From: Colidextribacter sp. OB.20
GTDB lineage: Bacteria > Bacillota > Clostridia > Oscillospirales > Oscillospiraceae
Assembly (NCBI RefSeq): GCF_009911595.1
Contig: NZ_QWKG01000026.1
Span: 1-54,493 of the forward strand
Reading direction: 5' to 3'
Length of the DNA stretch: 54,493 nucleotides
This document shows positions 1 to 5,258 of this stretch, piece by piece. The notes beneath the pieces are model-generated. The model ran no database searches and was not told where the DNA came from. It saw nothing but the letters and a program-made list of their open reading frames with translations. Position 1 is the stretch's first letter. Every line of letters starts with the position of its first letter. Position numbers and translations under genes: made by a program.

Positions 1-191
1 AGCGCCGCCGCCCCCCAGCCGCCCGCCTGGCTCTGGCCGGGCGGGGTCTGAGGGCCCTCCTCCCGGAGCAGGCTCCGCAGGGGGGCCGCCAGCTGGGTGT
101 GGAAGGCCAGCCAGACCGCGGAGCAGGACAGCAGGAGAATCAGCACATTTTTCAGGGCCTCAACGGCCCCGCGTCCGCGTTTATTTTTCAT
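1..191 (-). CDS. Partial N-terminus of a WalK-linked membrane protein (YycH/YycI position)
   Basis: Only the first 63 codons are inside the window; the gene runs off the left edge. It starts at ATG 191-189 and overlaps the end of walK by 11 bases, which suggests translational coupling. The peptide begins MKNKRGRGAVEALKNV and continues into one hydrophobic segment (about residues 14-32), then a Pro/Gln/Gly-rich stretch, so it looks like a single-pass protein with an extracytoplasmic body. In Firmicutes the gene after walK is normally yycH (walH), followed by yycI, whose products are membrane regulators of WalK. That family call rests on position and topology only. The N-terminus alone cannot separate YycH, YycI or an unrelated membrane protein. 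Confidence 0.5.
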   Translation of the reverse strand, partial: MKNKRGRGAVEALKNVLILLLSCSAVWLAFHTQLAAPLRSLLREEGPQTPPGQSQAGGWGAAA

Positions 192-1959
192 CGCCAGGTC
201 CCTCAACACTCAGCTCCAGCCGAATTGCCAGGCCGGGCCCCTCCTTGTCCAGCAGGGTAATCCGGCCCTGGTGGCGGTCCACAATCTCCTTGGCGATGGA
301 CAGGCCCAGGCCGGTGCCCCCGGACTGGCGGGAGCGGGCCTTGTCCACCCGGTAGAACCGCTCGAAGATGCGGGGGCGATCCTCCTCCGGGATGCCGATG
401 CCGTTGTCGTCCACCACCATCCAAACCTTTTCCCCTCTCCGGCCCGCATAGATGTCAATGTGGCCGCCGTCGGGGGTGTATTTGATGGAGTTGGACACGA
501 TATTCATCATCACCTGAAGAATCCGCTCCCGGTCGGCCAGGATCTCGGGCAGGCCGGGCTCCATCTCCAGGGTAAGGGTGTGGTCGTGCTTTTGGGCGTC
601 CATATAGACGGCGTTGTAGATGTCCTGCACCGCCTCCTCGAAGGAGAAGCGGGTCAGCTTCAGCTCGCCCCGCTCCGAGTCGAAGCGTGACAGGGTGAGC
701 AGGTCCTGGACGATGTGGGTCATCCGGTCGCTCTCGTTGAGGATAACCCCCAAAAACTTCTTCTCCATGTCCGGCGGCATCTCCCCGGCGCTGTCGGTGA
801 GGGTCTCCGCGTAGGAGCGGATATTGGTCAGGGGGGTGCGCAGCTCGTGGGAGACATTGGCCACAAACTCCCGGCGCATGTCCTCATTTTTCCGCTGCTC
901 GGTGACGTCGTGGAGAACCACCAGGGCGCCGCCCCCCTCCCGGCCCCGGTCGAAGGGGGCCATGACAATCTGGAGGTAGCGCTCCCGGACCTGCCGCTCC
1001 TCCTCCAGGTAATCGTCGCCATAGAGGACCTGTTCCAGGGGGGCTCCCCCGGCAAACAGCGCCTCATAGGTGGTGTCCGGCCCGATGGACCGGCGCAGCA
1101 TCCGGGCGGCGGCGGGGTTGGAGTGGATGACCCGGCCCTCCCGGGAGAAGGCCACCACACCATCGGTCATGTGGAGAAACAGGGTGTCCAGCTTGTTGCG
1201 CTCGTTCTCCACCTGACGCAGGGTGTTTTGCAGCTGGGAGGACATGTCGTTAAAGGCGTCGGTGAGCACGCCAATCTCGTCCTGAGAGGGCACGGCGATT
1301 TTGCGGGAGAAGTCTCGCTCCGCCACCCGCATGGCCCCCTCGGTCAGCTTCTGGATGGGGGTGACCATGGTCTTGGACAGCAGGAAGGACAGCAGAATGG
1401 AGATCACCAGGCCGAAAATCAGCGCCTCGATGATCAGAACCAGCATCTGGTCGGTGAGGTCGTTGGCGGTGGCCTTGTTGTCCAGAATGTAGATGACAAA
1501 GTCCTCCCCGCCCCGGTGGATGGGGATGGCCACGTCCATATAGTCCAAAGCCAGGCTGCTCTTGTCCCCGGCCTGATTGCTCTCCAGGCCGGGGCCCAGG
1601 GCAAAGACCAGGTTCTCCGTGTACTCCAGCTTGGACTCGTCCCCGTCGGGGGAGACCACCGGCGTGCCGCTGCCGTCCAGCACGTACAGCTTGCGGTTGC
1701 GGTTGTCCACGCCCAGCTCGCCCGCGTAGGCGTCCAGCACCAGAGACAGCTGCTCCGCCCCGTTCTCCTCCTCGCCGGCGGGGGTGGTCAGGTCGTGGTA
1801 GAGAACGGGGTCCTGAAATACGTCGGACATCTGGCTGTAGAAGTCCTCCAGATAGAAGGCCGTCACTGAGTTGATCAGGAACGCCCCCACCACCATCATC
1901 AGCGACAGAATCAGCAGTACCAGAATCATTACCAGCTTCATGTGTAAGCTGCGCAGCAT
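181..1959 (-). CDS. walK: Sensor histidine kinase, WalK/PhoR type
   Basis: This 592-residue membrane kinase has the WalK domain order: TM1 (about 9-31), an extracellular sensor region (32-170), TM2 (172-196), HAMP (197-250), PAS (255-355), HisKA with the phosphoacceptor His371 in VSHELRTPL, and a HATPase domain with N-box NIVSNSIKYTP (486-496), G1 DDNGIGIP and G2 GGTGLGLS. WalK proteins phosphorylate WalR to control cell-wall metabolism. The ATG at 1959 is preceded by AAAGGAGG eight bases upstream. The overlapping downstream membrane gene supports WalK over PhoR. The partner regulator at 2859-3566 is not adjacent, as it usually is: an XRE module and a repeat element lie between, so walK may depend on read-through or on the promoter of the XRE gene. 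Confidence 0.85.
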   Translation of the reverse strand: MLRSLHMKLVMILVLLILSLMMVVGAFLINSVTAFYLEDFYSQMSDVFQDPVLYHDLTTPAGEEENGAEQLSLVLDAYAGELGVDNRNRKLYVLDGSGTPVVSPDGDESKLEYTENLVFALGPGLESNQAGDKSSLALDYMDVAIPIHRGGEDFVIYILDNKATANDLTDQMLVLIIEALIFGLVISILLSFLLSKTMVTPIQKLTEGAMRVAERDFSRKIAVPSQDEIGVLTDAFNDMSSQLQNTLRQVENERNKLDTLFLHMTDGVVAFSREGRVIHSNPAAARMLRRSIGPDTTYEALFAGGAPLEQVLYGDDYLEEERQVRERYLQIVMAPFDRGREGGGALVVLHDVTEQRKNEDMRREFVANVSHELRTPLTNIRSYAETLTDSAGEMPPDMEKKFLGVILNESDRMTHIVQDLLTLSRFDSERGELKLTRFSFEEAVQDIYNAVYMDAQKHDHTLTLEMEPGLPEILADRERILQVMMNIVSNSIKYTPDGGHIDIYAGRRGEKVWMVVDDNGIGIPEEDRPRIFERFYRVDKARSRQSGGTGLGLSIAKEIVDRHQGRITLLDKEGPGLAIRLELSVEGPGDEK

Positions 1960-2000
1960 ATGGAGGGCCTCCTTTCTCTTTCGTTGGCGCGATTAAAGCT

Positions 2001-2225
2001 CCCGTCCCGCCCGCAGGCGACAAGCCTCCTTTTGAAAGGAGGTGGCACGGGCGAAGCCCGTGACGGAGGATTGTATTTCGCCGCAGGCGAAATGTGCGGA
2101 GCAAACGAGGTCTGTGCAAATCTGGTTTACTTCGTATATTTTGCTTCGCAAAATACAATCCTCAGTCAGCCTTCGGCTGACAGCCCCTTTCAAAAGGGGC
2201 CTTTTTCGCCTGCGGGCGGGACGGG
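2001..2225. repeat. 225-bp modular palindromic element with perfect 20-bp terminal inverted repeats
   Basis: The ends are exact inverted repeats: CCCGTCCCGCCCGCAGGCGA at 2001-2020 and its reverse complement at 2206-2225. Between them lies a chain of short hairpins: CCTCCTTTTGAAAGGAGG, CACGGGC-GAA-GCCCGTG, TTTCGCC-GCA-GGCGAAA, TATTTTGC-TTC-GCAAAATA, GTCAGCC-TTC-GGCTGAC and GCCCCTTTCAAAAGGGGC. The same building blocks recur at 7482-7607, 30180-30235 and 54276-54493. There is no coding potential of note. The element fills the gap between the XRE gene and walK and ends just beside the XRE stop codon. It resembles a MITE or REP-type element; how it moves is unknown. Confidence 0.8.
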
Positions 2226-2229
2226 GGTT

Positions 2230-2448
2230 TTACCTCCGCTCTCTCACGTCTGAGCGTCCTACCAGGTAGTCCAGGCTGACGTCGAAGAAGTCGGCGATGG
2301 CAATCAGGCCAGGAAACTCAGGATACCGGGTCGCATATTCATAGCACTGATAGGAACTCATGGCAAGACCAAGCAGTTCAGCCATTTCCCGTTGTTTTAA
2401 GCCGCGCTCTTTGCGCAGCGTTTTGAGGCGTTCACAGAATTTTGCCAT
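2230..2448 (-). CDS. XRE-family helix-turn-helix regulator (module 1)
   Basis: A 72-residue protein made almost entirely of one Cro/C1-type helix-turn-helix (residues 5-62). The turn region LKQREMAELLGLAMSSYQCYE is followed by the typical C-terminal half containing ADFFDVSLDYLVGRSD. The start is well supported by CGGAGG five bases before the ATG. It is divergently transcribed from the small gene at 2530, across an 81-bp region with a near-consensus promoter and two palindromic operator-like sites, so a role as local repressor of both genes is the simplest inference. It sits on the same strand as walR and walK and separates them. Two further XRE genes with the same divergent arrangement occur at 4624 and 53738. 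Confidence 0.85.
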   Translation of the reverse strand: MAKFCERLKTLRKERGLKQREMAELLGLAMSSYQCYEYATRYPEFPGLIAIADFFDVSLDYLVGRSDVRERR

Positions 2449-2464
2449 AATTCCTCCGAAAGGG

Positions 2465-2511
2465 TTGACACATGCTTTAAGCCGGTATATAATAATACAT
2501 GCTTAAAGCAT
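2465..2511 (+). promoter_or_regulatory. Promoter with paired palindromic operators (module 1)
   Basis: TTGACA at 2465-2470, a 17-base spacer and TATAAT at 2488-2493 form a near-consensus sigma-A promoter for the small gene at 2530. ATGCTTTAAGC (2472-2482) lies within the spacer and the more complete palindrome ATGCTTAAAGCAT (2499-2511) lies just after the -10 box. Occupancy of both would block initiation, as expected for control by the divergent XRE protein. Confidence 0.75.
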
Positions 2512-2529
2512 ACATAAGGAGTGATTAAA

Positions 2530-2793
2530 ATGCAAGAGCTTCTTGCCGAACTGCTGTGGCGGAATATTGAGGTTGACAAGGCGGCGGACCGTCTGCGCAA
2601 GACGCTGCCCGGATTTCCGGAGGCACAACAGGCCTATGAGGACCTGGCGGAGCAAATTCGCTCCATTGCCGGTCCTGAGCTGTACGACCAATTTTACAAC
2701 TGCTTCATGTGCTACACCGACTATGAGGTCCAGGCCTATTACGCCCTGGGTCTGGGCCTGCGGGAGGAGCTGGCCCGGGCGTTAGGCGTGTAG
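2530..2793 (+). CDS. Small acidic helical protein paired with an XRE regulator (module 1)
   Basis: This 87-residue protein has no signal peptide or membrane segment and looks all-helical and acidic. It opens MQELLAELLWRNI and closes with a Gly-Leu-rich amphipathic stretch, YYALGLGLREELARAL. I choose ATG 2530 because AAGGAG (2515-2520) lies eight bases upstream; an in-frame GTG at 2521 abuts the ribosome site. The opening and closing segments resemble those of the 75-residue protein at 54032, which closes FARGFRLGMELARWV, so the two are probably distant relatives. They recall short Firmicutes DUF6809-like proteins, but that is memory, not a search. Function is unknown. The divergent XRE partner and operator-bearing promoter suggest a tightly controlled product. 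Confidence 0.75.
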   Translation: MQELLAELLWRNIEVDKAADRLRKTLPGFPEAQQAYEDLAEQIRSIAGPELYDQFYNCFMCYTDYEVQAYYALGLGLREELARALGV

Positions 2794-2846
2794 GGCGCGA
2801 CGACCCCGGCGCACCGTCTCTCCGGCTCCGGTGCGCCCCTACACAC
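2786..2846. repeat. GTAGGGCG-type intergenic inverted repeat
   Basis: GTGTAGGGCGCGACGACC at the left pairs imperfectly with GGTGCGCCCCTACAC at the right, and the inner arms CGGCGCACCG and CGGTGCGCC are nearly complementary. It lies between the convergent ends of the small module-1 gene and walR and could serve as a weak bidirectional terminator. It belongs to the repeat family that is best developed at 10099-10255. Confidence 0.6.
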
Positions 2847-2858
2847 GGGCCCCGAGAC

Positions 2859-3566
2859 TTATTCCCCGAAGTAGTACCCCATGCCCCGCTTAGTCTTGAT
2901 AAACACAGGTGCGCCGGGGTCGTCCTCAATTTTTTCCCGCAGGCGGCGGACGGCCACGTCCACCGCCCGGACGTCGCCCACATAGCCCTCATAGTTCCAC
3001 ACGTGCTCCATCAGGGCATCCCGGGAGAACACCTTCCCCGGCCGTGCGGCCAAAAAGCGGATCAAATCATACTCCCGCTGGGTCAAATCCAGGGGGGCGC
3101 CGTCCTTGAACACGGCGGCCCGGTCCTCGTCGATGTGCATCCGCTCCCCCAGGGGCAGGCCGGCCGCAGGCGCTGGCTCCGGGGCGGGGATGGCCGCCAT
3201 GGACACCCGGCGGATATTGGCCTTTACCCGGGCCATCAGCTCCCGGTTTTTAAAGGGCTTGGTGATGTAGTCATCTGCCCCCAGCTCCAGCCCCCGGACC
3301 TTGTCGTCCTCCTCCTCCCGGGCGGTGAGCATGACAATCGGGACGGCGCTGCCCGCCGCCCTGATTTTTTGGCACACCTCAAAGCCGCCCATCCCGGGCA
3401 GCATCAGGTCCAGGAGCACCAGGTCGGGGTTCTGCTCCAGAGCCAGCTGCAGTCCCGTGGGGCCGTCCAGGGCCTCCAGGGTGTCATAGCCCTCCTTGGT
3501 CAGGATAAAGGACAAAATGTCTATAATATTCTGCTCGTCTTCTACAATTAAGACGGTTTTTCCCAT
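2859..3566 (-). CDS. walR: OmpR/PhoB-family response regulator, WalR type
   Basis: A 235-residue two-domain regulator. The receiver domain (1-120) has acidic-pocket residues E9/D10, phosphoacceptor Asp53 (LLLDLMLPG context), Thr81 and Lys103 (TKPFK). A winged-helix DNA-binding domain (about 140-233) ends in the typical IKTKRGMGYYFGE-like wing. It would be phosphorylated by the kinase at 181-1959 and regulate cell-envelope genes. AAGGAG lies seven bases before the ATG. It follows the NUDIX gene by only 22 bases with no visible promoter between, so the two are probably co-transcribed. A PhoP identity cannot be excluded from sequence alone; the nearby walK-like context favours WalR. Confidence 0.85.
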   Translation of the reverse strand: MGKTVLIVEDEQNIIDILSFILTKEGYDTLEALDGPTGLQLALEQNPDLVLLDLMLPGMGGFEVCQKIRAAGSAVPIVMLTAREEEDDKVRGLELGADDYITKPFKNRELMARVKANIRRVSMAAIPAPEPAPAAGLPLGERMHIDEDRAAVFKDGAPLDLTQREYDLIRFLAARPGKVFSRDALMEHVWNYEGYVGDVRAVDVAVRRLREKIEDDPGAPVFIKTKRGMGYYFGE

Positions 3567-3588
3567 AAAATGGTCTCCTTTTCTATCC

Positions 3589-4125
3589 TCACAGGTCCAG
3601 CAGGACCTTCGTCTTCAGCGTGGCCGCCACCGTCTTTCCGTCGGTGATGGTACCGTCCATGACCTGTTCGACCAGCTTCTCAAAGGGGACGGCCAGCACA
3701 TCCAAAAACTCGTCCTCGTCCAGGTGCTGCTTCTGTCGGGTCAGCCCCCGGGCCAGATACATATGGATTCTCTCGGTGCAGAAGCCGGGGGAGGACAGCA
3801 TATAGCCCAGATAGGTCCACTCCGCCGCCTCCAGGCCGGTCTCCTCGCTCAGCTCCCGGACGGCGGCAGGGTAGTGCTCCTCGCCGTACTCCAGCTTGCC
3901 CGCGGGCAGCTCGACCAGCTGCTGCTGGATGGGGTAGCGGAACTGCTTCACCAGCGTTACGGTGCGGTCCTTGTCCAGAGCCAGAACGCATACCCCGCCG
4001 GGGTGGGCCACCACCTCCCGGCCGGCCAGACTGCCATCGGGCAGCTGGGCCTGGTCCTTCATCACTTTGATAATCTTCCCCTCAAAAATTGTCTGACTGC
4101 TCACCATTTTTTCCGTCAGTTCCAT
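3589..4125 (-). CDS. NUDIX hydrolase, ADP-ribose pyrophosphatase type
   Basis: A 178-residue enzyme with a complete Nudix box at residues 76-98: G76, E82, R90-E91, E94-E95 and G97 match Gx5Ex7REUxEExGU. The segment before it (VELPAGKLEYGE) and the following SSPGFCTERIHMYLA are characteristic of the ADP-ribose pyrophosphatase (NudF) subgroup, which cleaves ADP-ribose to AMP and ribose-5-phosphate in the cytoplasm. I place the start at ATG 4125, seven bases after AAGGAGG, rather than at an in-frame ATG 60 bases upstream that falls close to the promoter. It leads a probable operon with walR. Confidence 0.9.
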   Translation of the reverse strand: MELTEKMVSSQTIFEGKIIKVMKDQAQLPDGSLAGREVVAHPGGVCVLALDKDRTVTLVKQFRYPIQQQLVELPAGKLEYGEEHYPAAVRELSEETGLEAAEWTYLGYMLSSPGFCTERIHMYLARGLTRQKQHLDEDEFLDVLAVPFEKLVEQVMDGTITDGKTVAATLKTKVLLDL

Positions 4126-4165
4126 TGTCGCTCCTCCTTGTGGAATTTCCAGCTTAGTTATAGCT

Positions 4166-4194
4166 AGTATACCACAAACCAGCATTTGGGTAAA
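4166..4194 (-). promoter_or_regulatory. Promoter of the NUDIX-walR operon
   Basis: On the minus strand, TTTACC (4194-4189), a 17-base spacer and TATACT (4171-4166) form a sigma-A promoter about 40 bases upstream of the NUDIX start codon. Confidence 0.6.
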
Positions 4195-4255
4195 GGTGTA
4201 TCAGAGATTTCCATGTAAAAGGCTGGGCATTTTTATCGGAATCAGCAATCCCATC

Positions 4256-4284
4256 TTGTACACTCTGTCGGATTTTGTTATAAT
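4256..4284 (+). promoter_or_regulatory. Promoter of the toxin-like peptide mRNA
   Basis: TTGTAC (4256-4261), exactly 17 bases, TATAAT (4279-4284). Predicted start is near 4291, leaving a leader of about 40 bases before the ATG at 4332. Confidence 0.75.
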
Positions 4285-4321
4285 GGCTGCGCTGTCTCCC
4301 CCTACACCGGCAGCAGAGGGA

Positions 4322-4351
4322 GGTGGGAGCAATGGACTTTATCCTCAGTTT
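4322..4351 (+). repeat. Direct repeats a/b, toxin-proximal copy
   Basis: GGTGGGAG (4322-4329) covers the ribosome site and TTATCCTCAGTTT (4339-4351) covers codons 3-7 of the peptide gene. Both recur exactly and in the same order at 4495-4502 and 4510-4522, so an RNA made from the far copy on the opposite strand would pair with the toxin start region. Confidence 0.85.
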
Positions 4352-4430
4352 TCTTGTGTCTGTCGCAGCAAATGTAGCTGCCTACTACATTTGCAAATGG
4401 CTTGACCGGCACAGCAAAGGAAGACAGTAA
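4332..4430 (+). CDS. Fst/holin-like hydrophobic peptide, candidate type I toxin
   Basis: A 32-residue peptide: MDFILSFLVSVAANVAAYY followed by the charged tail ICKWLDRHSKGRQ. The hydrophobic segment (residues 3-22) would span the membrane once, and the tail resembles the aromatic-WL-basic end of Fst-like peptides. A strong ribosome site, GGGAGGTGGGAG, precedes the ATG, and a near-consensus promoter starts 76 bases upstream. Fst-type peptides disrupt the membrane when their antisense RNA is lost. Downstream lie a long hairpin and a convergent promoter, and two blocks of the toxin 5' end are repeated at the far side of the hairpin. This is the arrangement of par/Fst type I systems. The peptide identity is inferred from topology and context, not from a database match. 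Confidence 0.75.
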   Translation: MDFILSFLVSVAANVAAYYICKWLDRHSKGRQ

Positions 4431-4439
4431 GCCTGCCAT

Positions 4440-4495
4440 CGCAAGAAGCGGCCCCCCGGAGAGTGCCTACCTCTTCCGGGGGGCCGCTTCTTGCG
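4440..4495. terminator. Shared hairpin between convergent toxin and antisense transcripts
   Basis: Arms at 4440-4463 and 4471-4495 are perfectly complementary over 24 bases except for one extra T in the right arm, giving a very stable stem with a 7-base loop. It begins ten bases after the peptide stop codon. Because it is symmetric it can end transcripts from either side. No long U-run follows on either strand. Confidence 0.75.
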
Positions 4496-4522
4496 GTGGG
4501 AGTTTGGAATTATCCTCAGTTT
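4495..4522 (+). repeat. Direct repeats a/b, antisense-RNA copy
   Basis: Exact second copies of GGTGGGAG (4495-4502) and TTATCCTCAGTTT (4510-4522). They are spaced 15 bases start to start, against 17 in the toxin copy. They lie within the predicted 5' end of the minus-strand RNA. Confidence 0.85.
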
Positions 4523-4538
4523 GGCTTTCGCCACAACA

Positions 4539-4568
4539 ATTATAGCACATTCACCTTTAAATGCGCAA
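4539..4568 (-). promoter_or_regulatory. Promoter of the antisense RNA
   Basis: TTGCGC at 4568-4563 and TATAAT at 4544-4539 with an 18-base spacer, reading toward the toxin gene. Confidence 0.6.
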
Positions 4569-4601
4569 GAGGTAATTTTCAAAGCAGAACTGTAGAAACC
4601 C

Positions 4602-4622
4602 CCGCTCCCTTTGGGGCGGATT
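4602..4622 (-). terminator. Weak terminator after the module-2 XRE gene
   Basis: CCGCCCC and a G-rich arm around AAAGG form a short hairpin directly after the stop codon at 4624, followed on the minus strand by GGGTTTCT. It is only moderately convincing. Confidence 0.4.
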
Positions 4623-4623
4623 T

Positions 4624-4851
4624 TTAATCCCGGAACTCAAAGAGCTTGTGAACAGGCACCTCCAGCGCGTCGGCAATGCGGAAAATAACGTCCAGGGACG
4701 CGCCCGTTCTGGCTAACTCTATGTTCCCCATATGGACGCGCTCAATATCCACCATCTCCGCAAGCTCCGTCTGGGTCAGCCTTTTCTTTTTGCGGTAATA
4801 GTGTACATTCATGCCCAGCTGTTCGTATTTTTCAACCTGCGACATATCCAT
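4624..4851 (-). CDS. XRE-family helix-turn-helix regulator (module 2)
   Basis: A 75-residue single-domain Cro/C1 protein. The helix-turn-helix occupies residues 13-70, with the turn at LTQTELAEMVDIERVHMGNI and the conserved tail RIADALEVPVHKLFEF. The first ATG (MDMSQ) is preceded by GGTGA; the second ATG two codons later is also possible. It is divergent from the 79-residue gene at 4967, with palindromic sites between them, so control of that promoter and probably its own is the likely role. It follows the same layout as the genes at 2230 and 53738 but differs in sequence. Confidence 0.85.
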   Translation of the reverse strand: MDMSQVEKYEQLGMNVHYYRKKKRLTQTELAEMVDIERVHMGNIELARTGASLDVIFRIADALEVPVHKLFEFRD

Positions 4852-4881
4852 AGAATCACCATAAATAGTATATGTCCCTTC

Positions 4882-4948
4882 AAAGAATCTTTAAACATTT
4901 TCAAATTTATCTAAAGATAATTGACAATATACATTTTCGGTCTATAAT
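4882..4948 (+). promoter_or_regulatory. Divergent promoter/operator region (module 2)
   Basis: TTGACA (4921-4926), 16 bases, TATAAT (4943-4948) drives the gene at 4967. Immediately upstream and abutting the -35 is TTATCTAAAGATAA (4907-4920), whose six-base arms are perfectly inverted. A second palindrome, AAAGAATCTTT, lies at 4882-4892. A minus-strand promoter, TTTAAA-17-TATACT, for the XRE gene runs through the same segment. Confidence 0.7.
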
Positions 4949-4966
4949 ATAACATGAGGTGATACT

Positions 4967-5206
4967 ATGCAATTATATGAAGAAATCCTGATGCACTACT
5001 TAACCAGCCAGGAGTGTGTTATCTCTGTTGATTTCCCCGGCCTGGAGCATGGAGTAAAAGAAATCGTGGAGCTGGCCTCATACCAGGCCCTGTCCAAGAT
5101 ACAGAAAATTCTCATGGACGACTCCCTGACCGACCAGGAGTGTTATAATAAAATCGAGGAAATCGTACACGTTTTTGAGAATCTGGGCAGCGACTGCGGA
5201 AACTGA
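4967..5206 (+). CDS. Small acidic protein paired with an XRE regulator (module 2)
   Basis: A 79-residue soluble, acidic, mostly helical protein beginning MQLYEEILMHYLTS and ending HVFENLGSDCGN. GAGGTGA precedes the ATG at 4967 and a near-consensus promoter lies 20 bases further upstream. The core (DDSLTDQECYNKIEEIVHVF) is of a type I associate with uncharacterised short proteins of gut Clostridia, without any known function. It is less similar to the module-1 and module-3 small proteins than they are to each other, but gene size, orientation and promoter layout are the same. Confidence 0.75.
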   Translation: MQLYEEILMHYLTSQECVISVDFPGLEHGVKEIVELASYQALSKIQKILMDDSLTDQECYNKIEEIVHVFENLGSDCGN

Positions 5207-5223
5207 TATGATTTTTTGGATAA

Positions 5224-5251
5224 AAAATCCCGCCCCACTGGGGCGGGATTT
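5224..5251. terminator. Bidirectional terminator between convergent genes
   Basis: AAATCCCGCCCCA-CT-GGGGCGGGATTT is a perfect hairpin flanked by A-runs and T-runs. It serves the module-2 small gene from the left and the EF-G paralogue from the right. Confidence 0.85.
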
Positions 5252-5258
5252 ATCATGC

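Larger units (their letters stand above)
4440..4532 (-). ncRNA. Candidate antisense antitoxin RNA (RNAII-like)
   Basis: A minus-strand promoter with TTGCGC (4568-4563), an 18-base spacer and TATAAT (4544-4539) predicts a start near 4532. The transcript would first cover the complements of direct repeats b (4522-4510) and a (4502-4495), then the shared hairpin, giving an RNA of about 90 bases. It would therefore contact the toxin mRNA at three places: the two 5' repeats and the 3' hairpin. It contains no convincing coding frame. Its existence is inferred from sequence only. Confidence 0.65.

Noticed and set aside
181..1959. A frameshift or decay in walK caused by the nearby insertions
   Set aside because: The frame is intact from sensor to ATPase domain with all kinase boxes present and a normal length of 592 residues.
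4126..4185. A longer NUDIX start at an ATG 60 bases upstream
   Set aside because: It lies within about 15 bases of the predicted promoter and has no ribosome site, while AAGGAGG precedes the chosen ATG.
4332..4430. Reading the 32-residue peptide as a phage holin
   Set aside because: No phage genes are nearby, and the convergent promoter, shared hairpin and direct repeats fit a type I toxin locus better.
2230..5206. Calling the XRE/small-protein pairs type II toxin-antitoxin systems
   Set aside because: Genes are divergent rather than co-transcribed, and the small proteins show no RelE, HigB, MazF or similar toxin features. The link remains open but unsupported.
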